14,101 nt of DNA, from the NCBI GenBank assembly GCA_003222935.1, contig QHXL01000154.1, positions 5,843 through 19,943 on the forward strand. The letters run 5' to 3'. Shown here piece after piece: positions 1 through 5,805 of this stretch. The stretch is from Acidobacteriota bacterium. Its GTDB lineage: Bacteria; Acidobacteriota; Blastocatellia; Pyrinomonadales; Pyrinomonadaceae. Position 1 is the first letter of the stretch. Each line of letters starts with the position of its first letter. The notes under the pieces were generated by a model, which ran no database searches, was not told the origin of the DNA, and saw only the letters and a program-made list of their open reading frames with translations. The position numbers were made by a program, and so were the translations under genes.

Positions 1-1
1 C

Positions 2-124
2 GCGCGCAACTGCGATCTCGGCGACGCGTGGGAATGGATTAACGATTCAAGATATCCGGTGAAGTACGGCCTACCCGCCTACAAGGTCGGCATCAACGTC
101 GTCATCTACGCGATGAGCCACTAA
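2..124 (+). CDS. DUF4159-type protein, C-terminal 40 residues (partial)
   Basis: An open frame runs from the left window edge to TAA at 122-124 and gives 40 residues. These include [13 protein letters not shown], then [19 protein letters not shown] at the end. The order 'GDAWEW...RYP...A(Y/F)..G(I/V)N.V.YA(M/L)(T/S)H-stop' is how DUF4159 proteins typically finish. In that family the domain has a flavodoxin/class I glutamine amidotransferase-like fold and no settled biochemical role; members are often next to MoxR ATPase and VWA genes. A VWA gene follows here on the opposite strand, converging on this one. The identification rests on 40 residues and on recall of the family, so it is probable but not certain. 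The start lies outside the window. Confidence 0.65.
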   Translation, partial: ARNCDLGDAWEWINDSRYPVKYGLPAYKVGINVVIYAMSH

Positions 125-137
125 ACCGAAGACCATT

Positions 138-212
138 AGCCGCAGATAAACGCAGAGGTACGCAGATGATGACTATCCTGTTATCAGCGCTCATCTGCGT
201 TAATCTGCGGCT
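138..212. repeat. Palindromic repeat A (CGCAGAT family) between convergent genes
   Basis: The left arm (138-169) and right arm (191-212) are inverted copies. The right arm's reverse complement, agccgcagattaacgcag then atga, matches the left arm with one mismatch and a 10-base insertion (156-165) that repeats the CGCAG unit. The loop is about 21 bases. The element fills the gap between two converging stop codons (122-124 and 221-223) and ends 8 bases from the second. A hairpin of this size between convergent genes could act as a terminator for both strands, but no U-tract follows it. Similar sequences recur in many environmental bacterial genomes, as far as I recall. Confidence 0.75.
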
Positions 213-220
213 GACTACTC

Positions 221-1211
221 TTAACGTGCGAAGTAACCCGGGCGATGTCGGATAGTCAGCTTTTGTTTCTGAAGTTCCGGGTTGGTCACTTCGACGGTGA
301 TCTTGCGGTAGGCGCCATCGCGTCGCTTGTTGGTTGAGGAGTAAGCAATCAAATACTGAGTGCGCAGTTCCTGTTCGATCTCTTCAAAGGCAGCATTTAG
401 ATCGGCCCCCTTCTTCGGAAAGAAAGCCCTGCCACCTGTTCGTTCCGCCAGGTATCGCAACGCGTCCTTGTCCACACCGTAGCGAGAACCGATGCCAATC
501 GCATAGATTACCGCTTCTGCTGCGATCGATCGCTTCGTTCTTGTCGATGCGAGTCTCGTTGTTTAGACCATCGGTCAACAAAATAACCGCTCGCCGTCGT
601 AGCCCCTTGGCCTTTGCCAACACTTCCGTGGCAGTCAATCCAACTGCGTCATAGATGGCAGTCCGTCCCTCGGTAGGAGGCGCGGGTAGACCGGGTCCGG
701 TCCGAATGCCCGGCAACGGTCTCCCGGCGCCTTGATACGCCGGATAGCCAATCTCGATCTGCTGCAAAACCCGATAGACTTTGATTACGTCTTTCGACAT
801 TTCCTGTTCGAGGAATGCCTGGCCAGTAAAAGGTATCAGCGCTGCCTGGTCTTTACGCGAGTCAAAAACTTCTTCGATGAATTCGCGGACCGCTGCTTTT
901 TGATCAGACAACGTCGATTCCTGCGACTGACTGACATCAATCAAGAATGCGATCGCCAACGCGCGATCAGTTTCACGTTGAAAGGTAGTAACGGTCTGCG
1001 GCACTCCGTCTTCGAGTACCCTCAGGTCGTCCAATTTGAGTGTGGTAATGAAGCGTCTTTGCTGGTCCGTTGCAGTGAAAGGAAGATTGGTAACGTCGGT
1101 CTCGGTACGGATAACGTCATCCTGGACGTTTGGAACGTGGGCTCCGAGCGCGACTACGCAGACAAAGAATGCCAGAAGGAAGAGACTCCATCGTTTCGCC
1201 GTGTGTCGCAT
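221..1211 (-). pseudogene. VWFA-related acidobacterial-type secreted protein, frameshifted
   Basis: This is a secreted von Willebrand factor A protein of the type called 'VWFA-related Acidobacterial domain' (TIGR03436). Frame 1 starts at ATG 1211 with a signal peptide (MRHTAKRWSLFLLAFFVCVVALGAH). A beta-rich segment with VLEDGVPQTVTTF follows, then the VWA domain with the metal site DVSQS, PFTGQAF and LLTDGLNN. After EAIDR the frame is lost at about 521-524. Reading resumes one base on as AEAVIYAIGIGSRYGVDKDALRYLAERTGG and runs to TAA at 221-223. One extra base (or two missing) explains it, and the repaired product is about 329 residues. All motifs are intact, so this is either a recent mutation or a sequencing error. 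A GTG at 1262 would add 17 residues in front of the signal peptide; ATG 1211 is preferred because the signal peptide then starts the protein. The likely role is metal-dependent protein binding outside the cytoplasm; the partner is unknown. Confidence 0.8.
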
Positions 1212-1265
1212 TGAAAGTGAAGGGATTCTAGCCGACACAATGAAAGTGAAGCTAGTCGGCACACA
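1212..1265. repeat. Imperfect tandem duplication upstream of the VWA gene
   Basis: The 11-mer tgaaagtgaag occurs at 1212-1222 and again at 1241-1251. Each copy is followed by CTAG (1228-1231 and 1252-1255) and a CG-rich ACACA-ending tail. GCCGAC at 1231-1236 is also an inverted copy of GTCGGC at 1255-1260. The duplication touches the preferred VWA start codon. On the minus strand a TAGAAT box (1225-1230) lies inside it, 13 bases before that ATG, without a convincing -35. It could be an operator-like pair of sites, or just a duplication. Confidence 0.4.
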
Positions 1266-1314
1266 GTTGGTCGCTCATTCAGTTCCCTTCTAGCGAGGCT
1301 CTTACTCAACGACG

Positions 1315-1343
1315 TTGACTTGATTGATCTTCGGGATTATAAA
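1315..1343 (+). promoter_or_regulatory. Sigma70-type promoter for the 1463 gene
   Basis: TTGACT (1315-1320) and TATAAA (1338-1343) are separated by exactly 17 bases. Each matches the consensus at five of six positions. The promoter lies in the 251-base divergent gap between the VWA gene (-) and the small secreted protein gene (+). It would start transcription near 1350 and give a leader of about 110 bases. No riboswitch-like fold was recognised in that leader. Confidence 0.5.
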
Positions 1344-1462
1344 GCGCGCAAGTTAGGGCTTGAGCCAACTCCCCCTGTCACTCCGTCTGAATTGCTTTAC
1401 CGAACTGGCGGGAGGAACACAGGAACACATCGGTCCTTACCCTAAATGTCGGAGGAATAGTC

Positions 1463-1924
1463 ATGAGGAAACGAATCAGCAGTTTGATCGTCTGTGTTTT
1501 AGCTTTGGTGATGCCCGTCGTGGCGCAAAGCAGTGTGAGCGGGACTTGGAGTTGGGAAAGCAAACCAGATAAAAACAAGGTCCAAAACATGGTTTGGATG
1601 GACATCAAGCAGATCGGCAATCAAGTGAAAGGTGTGATTAGCATTAGCTTTGACGACCCGAATGGTGAAGACGGTTCGGACGCCCCGATCGTTCCGTTTG
1701 TCGGCACCATTAAAAACGGCGTAATAACCATCGAATTCGACGCCGAGGATACTTCTCCGCTCGATGGAAGCCCCTATCCAAAATATGTGCGACCTAAAGG
1801 CGGCGCACCGAACACGGCGACGCTTCGCTTAGCCAGCGGCAAACTTGAATTTACGCAAACGAAAGGTTCGATCGGTGAAGACTATCCGCACACATTTATT
1901 CTCGGCCATAATAAGCGAAGCTGA
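1463..1924 (+). CDS. Small secreted protein of unknown function, 153 aa
   Basis: The gene starts at ATG 1463, six bases after a strong ribosome binding site GGAGGA (1451-1456). The N-terminus is a signal peptide (basic MRKR, hydrophobic SSLIVCVLALVMPVVA, cleavage probably near VVA-QS). The mature part, about 130 residues, opens with SGTWSWESKP and alternates short hydrophobic and polar stretches (MDIKQIGNQVKGVISI, VGTIKNGVITIEF, TATLRLASGKLEF). That pattern suggests a small beta-barrel or beta-sandwich, like the many 'W-x-G-T-W' secreted proteins that describe additive effects of a compound on a scaffold. No cysteine remains after the signal peptide and no catalytic motif is visible. It is the first gene of a plus-strand run and its stop overlaps the ribosome binding site of a mini-ORF. 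The family is not recognised with confidence. Confidence 0.85.
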   Translation: MRKRISSLIVCVLALVMPVVAQSSVSGTWSWESKPDKNKVQNMVWMDIKQIGNQVKGVISISFDDPNGEDGSDAPIVPFVGTIKNGVITIEFDAEDTSPLDGSPYPKYVRPKGGAPNTATLRLASGKLEFTQTKGSIGEDYPHTFILGHNKRS

Positions 1925-1934
1925 GGAGAGGGAT

Positions 1935-2009
1935 ATGACAGTCGCATACAGGTTGACCGACAATAATCTGACCTTCATGCGCGAATTCGCGAGTCGTTTC
2001 AAAGTTTGA
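1935..2009 (+). CDS. 24-residue mini-ORF with strong RBS, possibly a truncated gene
   Basis: ATG 1935 is preceded by GAGGAGAGGG (1923-1932), a strong Shine-Dalgarno that overlaps the TGA of the upstream gene, so the two could be translationally coupled. The product is MTVAYRLTDNNLTFMREFASRFKV. The frame closes with TGA (2007-2009) inside the repetitive string caaagtttgaagtttgagg. This looks like the start of a longer gene whose body was replaced by that repeat. The 'M-T-x-x-Y-R-L-x-x-x-x-L-T' opening resembles small type II antitoxin-like proteins, but 24 residues cannot prove it. It may also be a non-functional remnant. Confidence 0.35.
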   Translation: MTVAYRLTDNNLTFMREFASRFKV

Positions 2010-2026
2010 AGTTTGAGGTCTCAGAG
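2000..2026. repeat. Short AAGTTTGAAGTTTGAGG direct-repeat motif
   Basis: The stretch holds two tandem AAGTTTGA units (2002-2009 and 2009-2016), followed by ggtctcag. This is the look of a dispersed intergenic repeat motif rather than coding sequence. It ends the mini-ORF at 1935 and lies in the presumed leader of the hydrolase gene, about 32 bases before its start. Confidence 0.4.
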
Positions 2027-2057
2027 GTGTATCGAACAGGCGACTGGAGCGGAGCAT

Positions 2058-3080
2058 ATGACAAAAACACTGTCCTTACTTGGGTTAACTATTTTGCTCC
2101 TGTGTGCATCCAGCGCCATCGCACAAAATAGTGCTGCCGATAGCGGCGCCATCATTGAACAGACACCTTGCACTCCAAATTCGGTCACCTATGAACAGTT
2201 CCTTGAAAGGTTCAAGCAGAGGCAGACACAAGACGTTGAAGCAGCAAAGCGCGAAGGTGTCACCATCGAACCTGACCCCAGGCTTATATCAAGACTCCCG
2301 TCGAGAGATGAGTACGAGCTCAGAAGAACTTACGCTGGATTCGAGTGTCAGCGTATTAAATACCTGAGCGATGGGTTGAAAGTGATCGGCTACATCTGGA
2401 AACCGAAGAATACGACTGGCAAAAAGTTGCCGCTCATCATCTACAACCGGGGAGGTAATCGCGAGTTCGGAAAACTCACGCCCTGGATGCAGTATGGCTT
2501 CTATGATTTTGTCTCGAACGGTTTCGTCGTCATCGGATCGCAGTATCGGGGTAACGACGGTGGCGAAGGACAGGAGGAGTTTGGCGGCGCTGATGTCCAT
2601 GACGTGCTGAACATCATCCCCTTAGCGAAATCGCTTGGTTATGTCGATATGAGCAACGTCTTTATGTTCGGGGAGTCGCGCGGCGGGATGATGGCTTTTC
2701 TCGCGGTCGCAAACAACATCCCTGTCAATGCAGTGGCGACGATCGGTGGCCCGGCGGATTTAGCGACAGGCGATCGCTCACGAATGATCACAAACTATCA
2801 GGAATTGATTCCTGACTTTAGCAAACATAGTGAACCATCCCTGCGCGAACGTTCTGTCGCCTACTGGCCGGAGAAAATAAATGCGCCGCTGTTGCTTATC
2901 CAGGGGGGTGCGGATTGGCGAACGAATCGCAGTCAGACGTTAGTTCTGGCACAAAAGCTACAAGAACTCCACAAAAATTATGAACTGATCGTTTATTCCG
3001 GTGACAATCATGGTGTCGCATACAATCGTAATGACGGCACTCGGCGGATAATTGAATGGTTTAGAGGTCACATAAAATAG
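2058..3080 (+). CDS. Secreted alpha/beta hydrolase, S9-like (340 aa)
   Basis: This is an exported serine hydrolase of the alpha/beta fold, closest to the prolyl-oligopeptidase/dienelactone-hydrolase type. From ATG 2058 there is a signal peptide (MTKTLSLLGLTILLLCASSAIAQ). A helical region follows (about residues 35-85), then the hydrolase domain (about 100-340). LPLIIYNRGGNREFG provides the oxyanion region. The nucleophile is Ser207 in GESRGG, the acid is Asp286 in GGADWR, and the base is His318 in GDNHG, so the triad is complete and in the right order. A TTG at 2013 would add 15 residues before the signal peptide and starts inside a repeat, so 2058 was chosen. The ribosome binding site is weak (GGAGCGGAG). 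The substrate cannot be read from the sequence: peptidase or esterase are both possible. The next gene starts 25 bases downstream, consistent with an operon. Confidence 0.88.
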   Translation: MTKTLSLLGLTILLLCASSAIAQNSAADSGAIIEQTPCTPNSVTYEQFLERFKQRQTQDVEAAKREGVTIEPDPRLISRLPSRDEYELRRTYAGFECQRIKYLSDGLKVIGYIWKPKNTTGKKLPLIIYNRGGNREFGKLTPWMQYGFYDFVSNGFVVIGSQYRGNDGGEGQEEFGGADVHDVLNIIPLAKSLGYVDMSNVFMFGESRGGMMAFLAVANNIPVNAVATIGGPADLATGDRSRMITNYQELIPDFSKHSEPSLRERSVAYWPEKINAPLLLIQGGADWRTNRSQTLVLAQKLQELHKNYELIVYSGDNHGVAYNRNDGTRRIIEWFRGHIK

Positions 3081-3105
3081 GTCATTTCGAAAGGAGTGAA
3101 AGGCT

Positions 3106-3360
3106 ATGAATATTGCAGCATGGGCCATCGTCGGTCTAATCGCCGGATTTATCGCAAGCAGGTTTGTTGACAGGTTCAGTTCAAGCATTGTTATTGATTT
3201 ATTGTTAGGTGCGATTGGCGGAATAGCAGGCGGGTTGATAATCCGTGCGACTAATTTTCAAATGAGCGACAACCTTTTTGACCCGCCATCTGTCTTTCTC
3301 GCAGCTTTGGTTGGAGTTGTAGCAGTCGTTCTCTACCATATGATCCGGCGTTCGCTCTAA
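3106..3360 (+). CDS. GlsB/YeaQ/YmgE family stress-response membrane protein
   Basis: This 84-residue inner-membrane protein belongs to the GlsB/YeaQ/YmgE family (Pfam 'transglycosylase-associated protein', a historical name that does not imply that activity). Three membrane segments are visible: about 3-20 (AAWAIVGLIAGFIASRFV), about 28-46 (IVIDLLLGAIGGIAGGLII) and about 63-80 (VFLAALVGVVAVVLYHMI). The glycine-rich G-A-I-G-G-I-x-G-G motif in the second segment and the basic end (HMIRRSL) are family hallmarks, and the length is typical. The start is set by AAGGAG at 3091-3096, nine bases upstream. It sits between the hydrolase (25-base gap) and the next secreted protein (16-base gap). Family members are often induced by stress, but the molecular role is unknown. 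Confidence 0.92.
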   Translation: MNIAAWAIVGLIAGFIASRFVDRFSSSIVIDLLLGAIGGIAGGLIIRATNFQMSDNLFDPPSVFLAALVGVVAVVLYHMIRRSL

Positions 3361-3376
3361 TGAACGAGGTCCAACC

Positions 3377-3862
3377 ATGAAACGATCATTGATGATTTCG
3401 CTCTTACTCGTCACTTGCATCGGCGTAAGTTCCCACATCCTCGCACAACGTCAGGCTGTCAGCGGGACAGAAGTGACCGGAACATTCCACTACAATTTCA
3501 AAGGTAAAGCTAAGGGCTCGTACAACGAGATTTTGATCCAGGCACTCGGCCACAACAAACTAAAAGTCGAAATGGCGTTAACGTATCCCTACCGGGTTAA
3601 TGGTGAGTGGTCTGCCAACGTAGGCGAGGCGCATGGCGAGGCTGTGATTGACGGCGACACGGCTATTTTTACCCCGGACGACCTGGACAATTCCACCGAA
3701 GAAAACAAGAAGTGCAAGATCACGCTGAACTTTAGCAGGCCTGGAACGCTGGTGGTCACGACTGAAAACAACATGGAGTGTGGTTTTGGTTTGAATGTTT
3801 CCGCCGACGGAACTTACCAGAAAGTGAGTGGTGCTAAACCGAAGTTCGGACAAAATCAGTAA
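3377..3862 (+). CDS. Secreted protein of unknown function, 161 aa
   Basis: ATG 3377 follows GAGG (3366-3369) by seven bases and the previous gene by 16, so it is probably the last gene of the operon from 2058. The signal peptide is MKRSLMISLLLVTCIGVSSHILAQ. The mature protein is beta-rich: VTGTFHYNFKGKAKGSYNEILIQALGHNKLKVEMAL, then a middle strand pair, then CKITLNFSRPGTLVVTTENNMECGFGLNVSADGTYQK. Two cysteines in the mature part (CKITL and ECGFG), about 25 residues apart, could form a disulfide. The last segment resembles the end of small periplasmic proteins that read '...G.LkV.q...CGFG.NV.a.GtY+K', which gives no function. The tail KPKFGQNQ is polar and probably disordered. No enzyme motif was found. 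Confidence 0.85.
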   Translation: MKRSLMISLLLVTCIGVSSHILAQRQAVSGTEVTGTFHYNFKGKAKGSYNEILIQALGHNKLKVEMALTYPYRVNGEWSANVGEAHGEAVIDGDTAIFTPDDLDNSTEENKKCKITLNFSRPGTLVVTTENNMECGFGLNVSADGTYQKVSGAKPKFGQNQ

Positions 3863-3975
3863 TAGCGGATAGACGGGCACTGGATCCTGATGCGTTAGGC
3901 TTTTATCTCGCGCTCGGCTTCAACAACGAACACAGGAGAATTCGGAGACGAGCATCCCGATGGATAAGACTTTGA
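3859..3975 (+). pseudogene. Possible acetyltransferase-like C-terminal remnant
   Basis: The gap between 3862 and 3987 has an open frame without a good start. It reads VIADRRALDPDALGFYLALGFNNE, then a basic tail, to TGA at 3973-3975. The string 'D.DALGFYLALGF' is like the C-terminal strand and helix of many GNAT acetyltransferases ('A..FY..lGF') and is also like VOC-family proteins. It might be the tail of a gene whose body has been deleted. It could equally be chance, as only about 25 residues look protein-like. No ribosome binding site is associated with it. Confidence 0.22.
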
Positions 3976-3986
3976 CTTAAATCTAT

Positions 3987-4334
3987 ATGGACATCGAAAC
4001 CTTACGTGACTTCTGTCTGAAACTACCGGCAGTGACTGAAGACGTTAAGTGGGGTAACGACCTCTGCTTCTCGGTAGCCGGCAAGATGTTCTCTGTGGCC
4101 GGGTTGGACGGTCCGCTCACCGTCTCCTTCAAAGTGAAGGATGAGGAGTTCGACGAACTGTCGAACTCACCCGGCATGAAACCGGCACCTTACGTCGCTC
4201 GCTACAAATGGGTGCTGGTCGAAGAAGTTGACGCACTCACTCTCAAAGAATGGAAACACTACGTAAAACAGTCGTATGACCTGGTGAGAGCCAAACTGCC
4301 AAAGAAGGTTGCGCGACAGCATGGGTTGGAATGA
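3987..4334 (+). CDS. MmcQ/YjbR family protein
   Basis: This 115-residue cytoplasmic protein belongs to the MmcQ/YjbR family. Family hallmarks in order are ETLRDFCLKLPAVTEDVKWGNDLCFSVAGKMFSV near the start (the 'lP.v.e..kWg..l.f.v.gKmFa' pattern), LTVSFKVKDEEFDEL in the middle, and the end motif YKWVLVEEVDALTLKEWKHYVKQSYDLVRAKLPKK. Members adopt the CyaY-like fold and have been annotated as DNA-binding, though the biological role is not established. The length is typical. No Shine-Dalgarno is visible before ATG 3987, so initiation may be weak or leaderless; the protein match supports this start. It is separated from the gene upstream by a 124-base gap holding a possible gene remnant. Confidence 0.9.
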   Translation: MDIETLRDFCLKLPAVTEDVKWGNDLCFSVAGKMFSVAGLDGPLTVSFKVKDEEFDELSNSPGMKPAPYVARYKWVLVEEVDALTLKEWKHYVKQSYDLVRAKLPKKVARQHGLE

Positions 4335-4396
4335 TTGCCAAATAGACGGTACCTTCCCTCTAGTATCTTCCCGGCACCGCTGTGAATGCAGTTGCT

Positions 4397-4479
4397 GGGA
4401 CCGCACGCCTCCCCGCGTGCCCGCTGCAAATTCGAGTACTTGGTGGCTAACGCGTGCAGGCGGGGACGCCTGCGGTCCC
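4397..4479. repeat. Palindromic repeat D (GGGACCGCA-GGCG-TCCCC family)
   Basis: The left arm (4397-4424, starting gggaccgca) and right arm (4452-4479, ending tgcggtccc) are inverted copies matching at 24 of 28 positions, with a 27-base loop. The four differences are isolated single bases. The element fills most of the 180-base gap between the MmcQ/YjbR gene and the next secreted protein gene and ends 35 bases before that start codon. The GC content is far above the surroundings. A strong RNA hairpin is expected on either strand. Confidence 0.8.
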
Positions 4480-4514
4480 GGCACGGGAAACTCCTTTAGC
4501 TCGAAGGCGCCACT

Positions 4515-5144
4515 ATGACACTCAAAAAAATTTCATCGGCAGCTCTTACTGCAATAGCGGTTTGCGTCGCACTGACTGCATTGGCAGAGCCCACACAAGC
4601 CCAGGACAGACTCGTTGAATGGTCTCCGCATCCGCTCATTAAGGTAGCTCAATCGGCTTCCGACATTCGATTAGCGAACGTAAACGAGGCAGTCGAGATT
4701 GTGGATATCAAAGTTGTAGATGCCTCGATAATAGTCGGGCGCTCGTTTCTGGCCGGTGACGATTGGTTGAGAGGACTGTCCTTCAAAATGAAGAATGTTT
4801 CAGGCCGCTCAATCATTGGTGCGCGTCTTTCGTTCTCGCTGCCTGAGACACGAGTCGACAATAATGGACTGGGCTTTTCGTTGGAGTACGGCAGAGGTGA
4901 GAGCACTGGCATACCTTCTGATGAACAAAAGGTGGTGCTGCCCAACGAGGAGTTTGAGCTGAGGTTTAACGACCGGCAGTATCAGAGGCACAGGGAGTTT
5001 GTGGCCACTCGCAGCAAACTCAAGACCTTTAGCAAGATCACTATCGGCACTTTGTTTGTGAAGTTTGACGATGAATCGATCTGGGCTGGCGGCTGTCTAC
5101 GCGCGTCAGCTCCGGCAAACTCATGTCACGCGCCCAAAGAGTAA
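4515..5144 (+). CDS. Secreted protein of unknown function, 209 aa
   Basis: The N-terminus from ATG 4515 is a signal peptide (MTLKKISSAALTAIAVCVALTALA, with cleavage likely near AEPTQAQ). The mature part looks like one beta-sandwich domain: VEIVDIKVVDASIIVGRSF, then WLRGLSFKMKNVSGRSIIGARLSFSLPET, and near the end FSKITIGTLFVKFDDESIWAGGCLRA. The sequence 'L.f.mKN.S.k.I.ga...f..pe' is frequent in exported acidobacterial proteins that look like small immunoglobulin-like domains. Two cysteines near the C-terminus (GGCLRASAPANSCHA) may pair. No enzymatic motif was found. The ribosome binding site is poor (GAAGG, 4502-4506, close to the start). The acetyltransferase gene begins only three bases after its stop, so the two were probably co-transcribed. 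Confidence 0.82.
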   Translation: MTLKKISSAALTAIAVCVALTALAEPTQAQDRLVEWSPHPLIKVAQSASDIRLANVNEAVEIVDIKVVDASIIVGRSFLAGDDWLRGLSFKMKNVSGRSIIGARLSFSLPETRVDNNGLGFSLEYGRGESTGIPSDEQKVVLPNEEFELRFNDRQYQRHREFVATRSKLKTFSKITIGTLFVKFDDESIWAGGCLRASAPANSCHAPKE

Positions 5145-5147
5145 GGC

Positions 5148-5653
5148 ATGTTCAGTTATAAAGTTGACGATGACACTGAACTCCGCCTGATCGAGCCGAG
5201 TCATGTGGACCAGTTAGACGGTCTGATCGAACGAAATCGAGATCACATTAAAGAGTGGTCGGCATGGCTGAAAGACGACCACTCCATCGAAAACACTCGA
5301 GACTTCATTAGACGTAACCAGATGCAATTCGCCGACAACAAGGGGTTTGCTATTGCCATTTGATCGACTGGGCCAACCGGAAGACAGAGATCGGCTACTG
5401 GCTCGGCGCGTCATTTCAAGGCAAAGGTCTGGTGACGAAATCCTGCCGAGTCCTAATTGATCATGCCTTTAATGAGCTGAAGCTGAACCGGGTAGAGATG
5501 CGCTGTGGCGCGGGGAATACCAGGAGTCGAAAGATTCCGGAAAAGCTTGGGTTTAAAGAAGAGGGCGTGGTCCGGCAAGGCGAGTGGCTGCATAACCGTT
5601 TTGTTGATCTAGTGATCTTCGGAATGCTGTCGAGCGAGTGGGCAAAGTCGTAA
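5148..5653 (+). pseudogene. RimL-like GNAT acetyltransferase with internal deletion and frameshift
   Basis: Two frames together make a ribosomal-protein-serine acetyltransferase-like (RimJ/RimL, YdaF-type) GNAT protein. The first (5148-5365) gives MFSYKVDDDTELRLIEPSHVDQL to NKGFAIAI and ends at TGA 5364-5366 or so. The second, from about 5360, gives IDWANRKTEIGYWLGASFQGKGLVTKSCRVLIDHAFNELKLNRVEMRC, then RSRKIPEKLGFKEEGVVRQGEWLHNRFVDLVIFGML. The acetyl-CoA loop is represented by QGKGLVT. Relatives carry roughly 13 residues between 'GFAIAI' and 'IDW' (a strand of the type WYQGEIAGVIGFH) that are missing here, and the frame change implies a deletion of 3n+1 bases, about 40. Loss of a core strand and of the frame argues for a non-functional gene, unless it is an assembly artefact. 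It lies three bases after the preceding gene. Confidence 0.85.
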
Positions 5654-5805
5654 GACATTTCCGATTTGCGATTTCCAATTGGCGATTTCGTTAGTTTCAA
5701 GTACTACTTGGATTTCAGCCATGCTTGAAGGATCGAGATCTTCGCGGTTTAGCTAGCACCTCCCATAGGATTCAAATCGGCAATTCCCCAAGGGGCTTCC
5801 TACCC
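5654..5805. repeat. Convergent gap with GATTT direct-repeat motif
   Basis: This 152-base gap separates the stop codons of the GNAT pseudogene (+) and the S9 peptidase (-). At 5661-5689 it contains a degenerate repeat of GATTT units spaced about eight bases (ccgatttgcgatttccaat, then tggcgattt), again the look of a dispersed intergenic motif. Near 5784-5793 there is a short ccccaagggg palindrome, too tight a loop for a convincing terminator. No gene is seen here. Confidence 0.4.

Noticed and set aside
732..1214. 160-residue open frame on the plus strand across the VWA gene
   Set aside because: It is the antisense shadow of the VWA coding sequence; the minus-strand frame has a signal peptide and VWA motifs, and this one has no recognisable feature.
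3963..3992. Promoter-like TTGACT directly before the MmcQ/YjbR gene
   Set aside because: A -10 box at the right distance would fall inside the coding sequence and no good match is present.
5784..5793. ccccaagggg palindrome as terminator of the S9 peptidase gene
   Set aside because: The loop would be only two bases and no U-tract follows on either strand.
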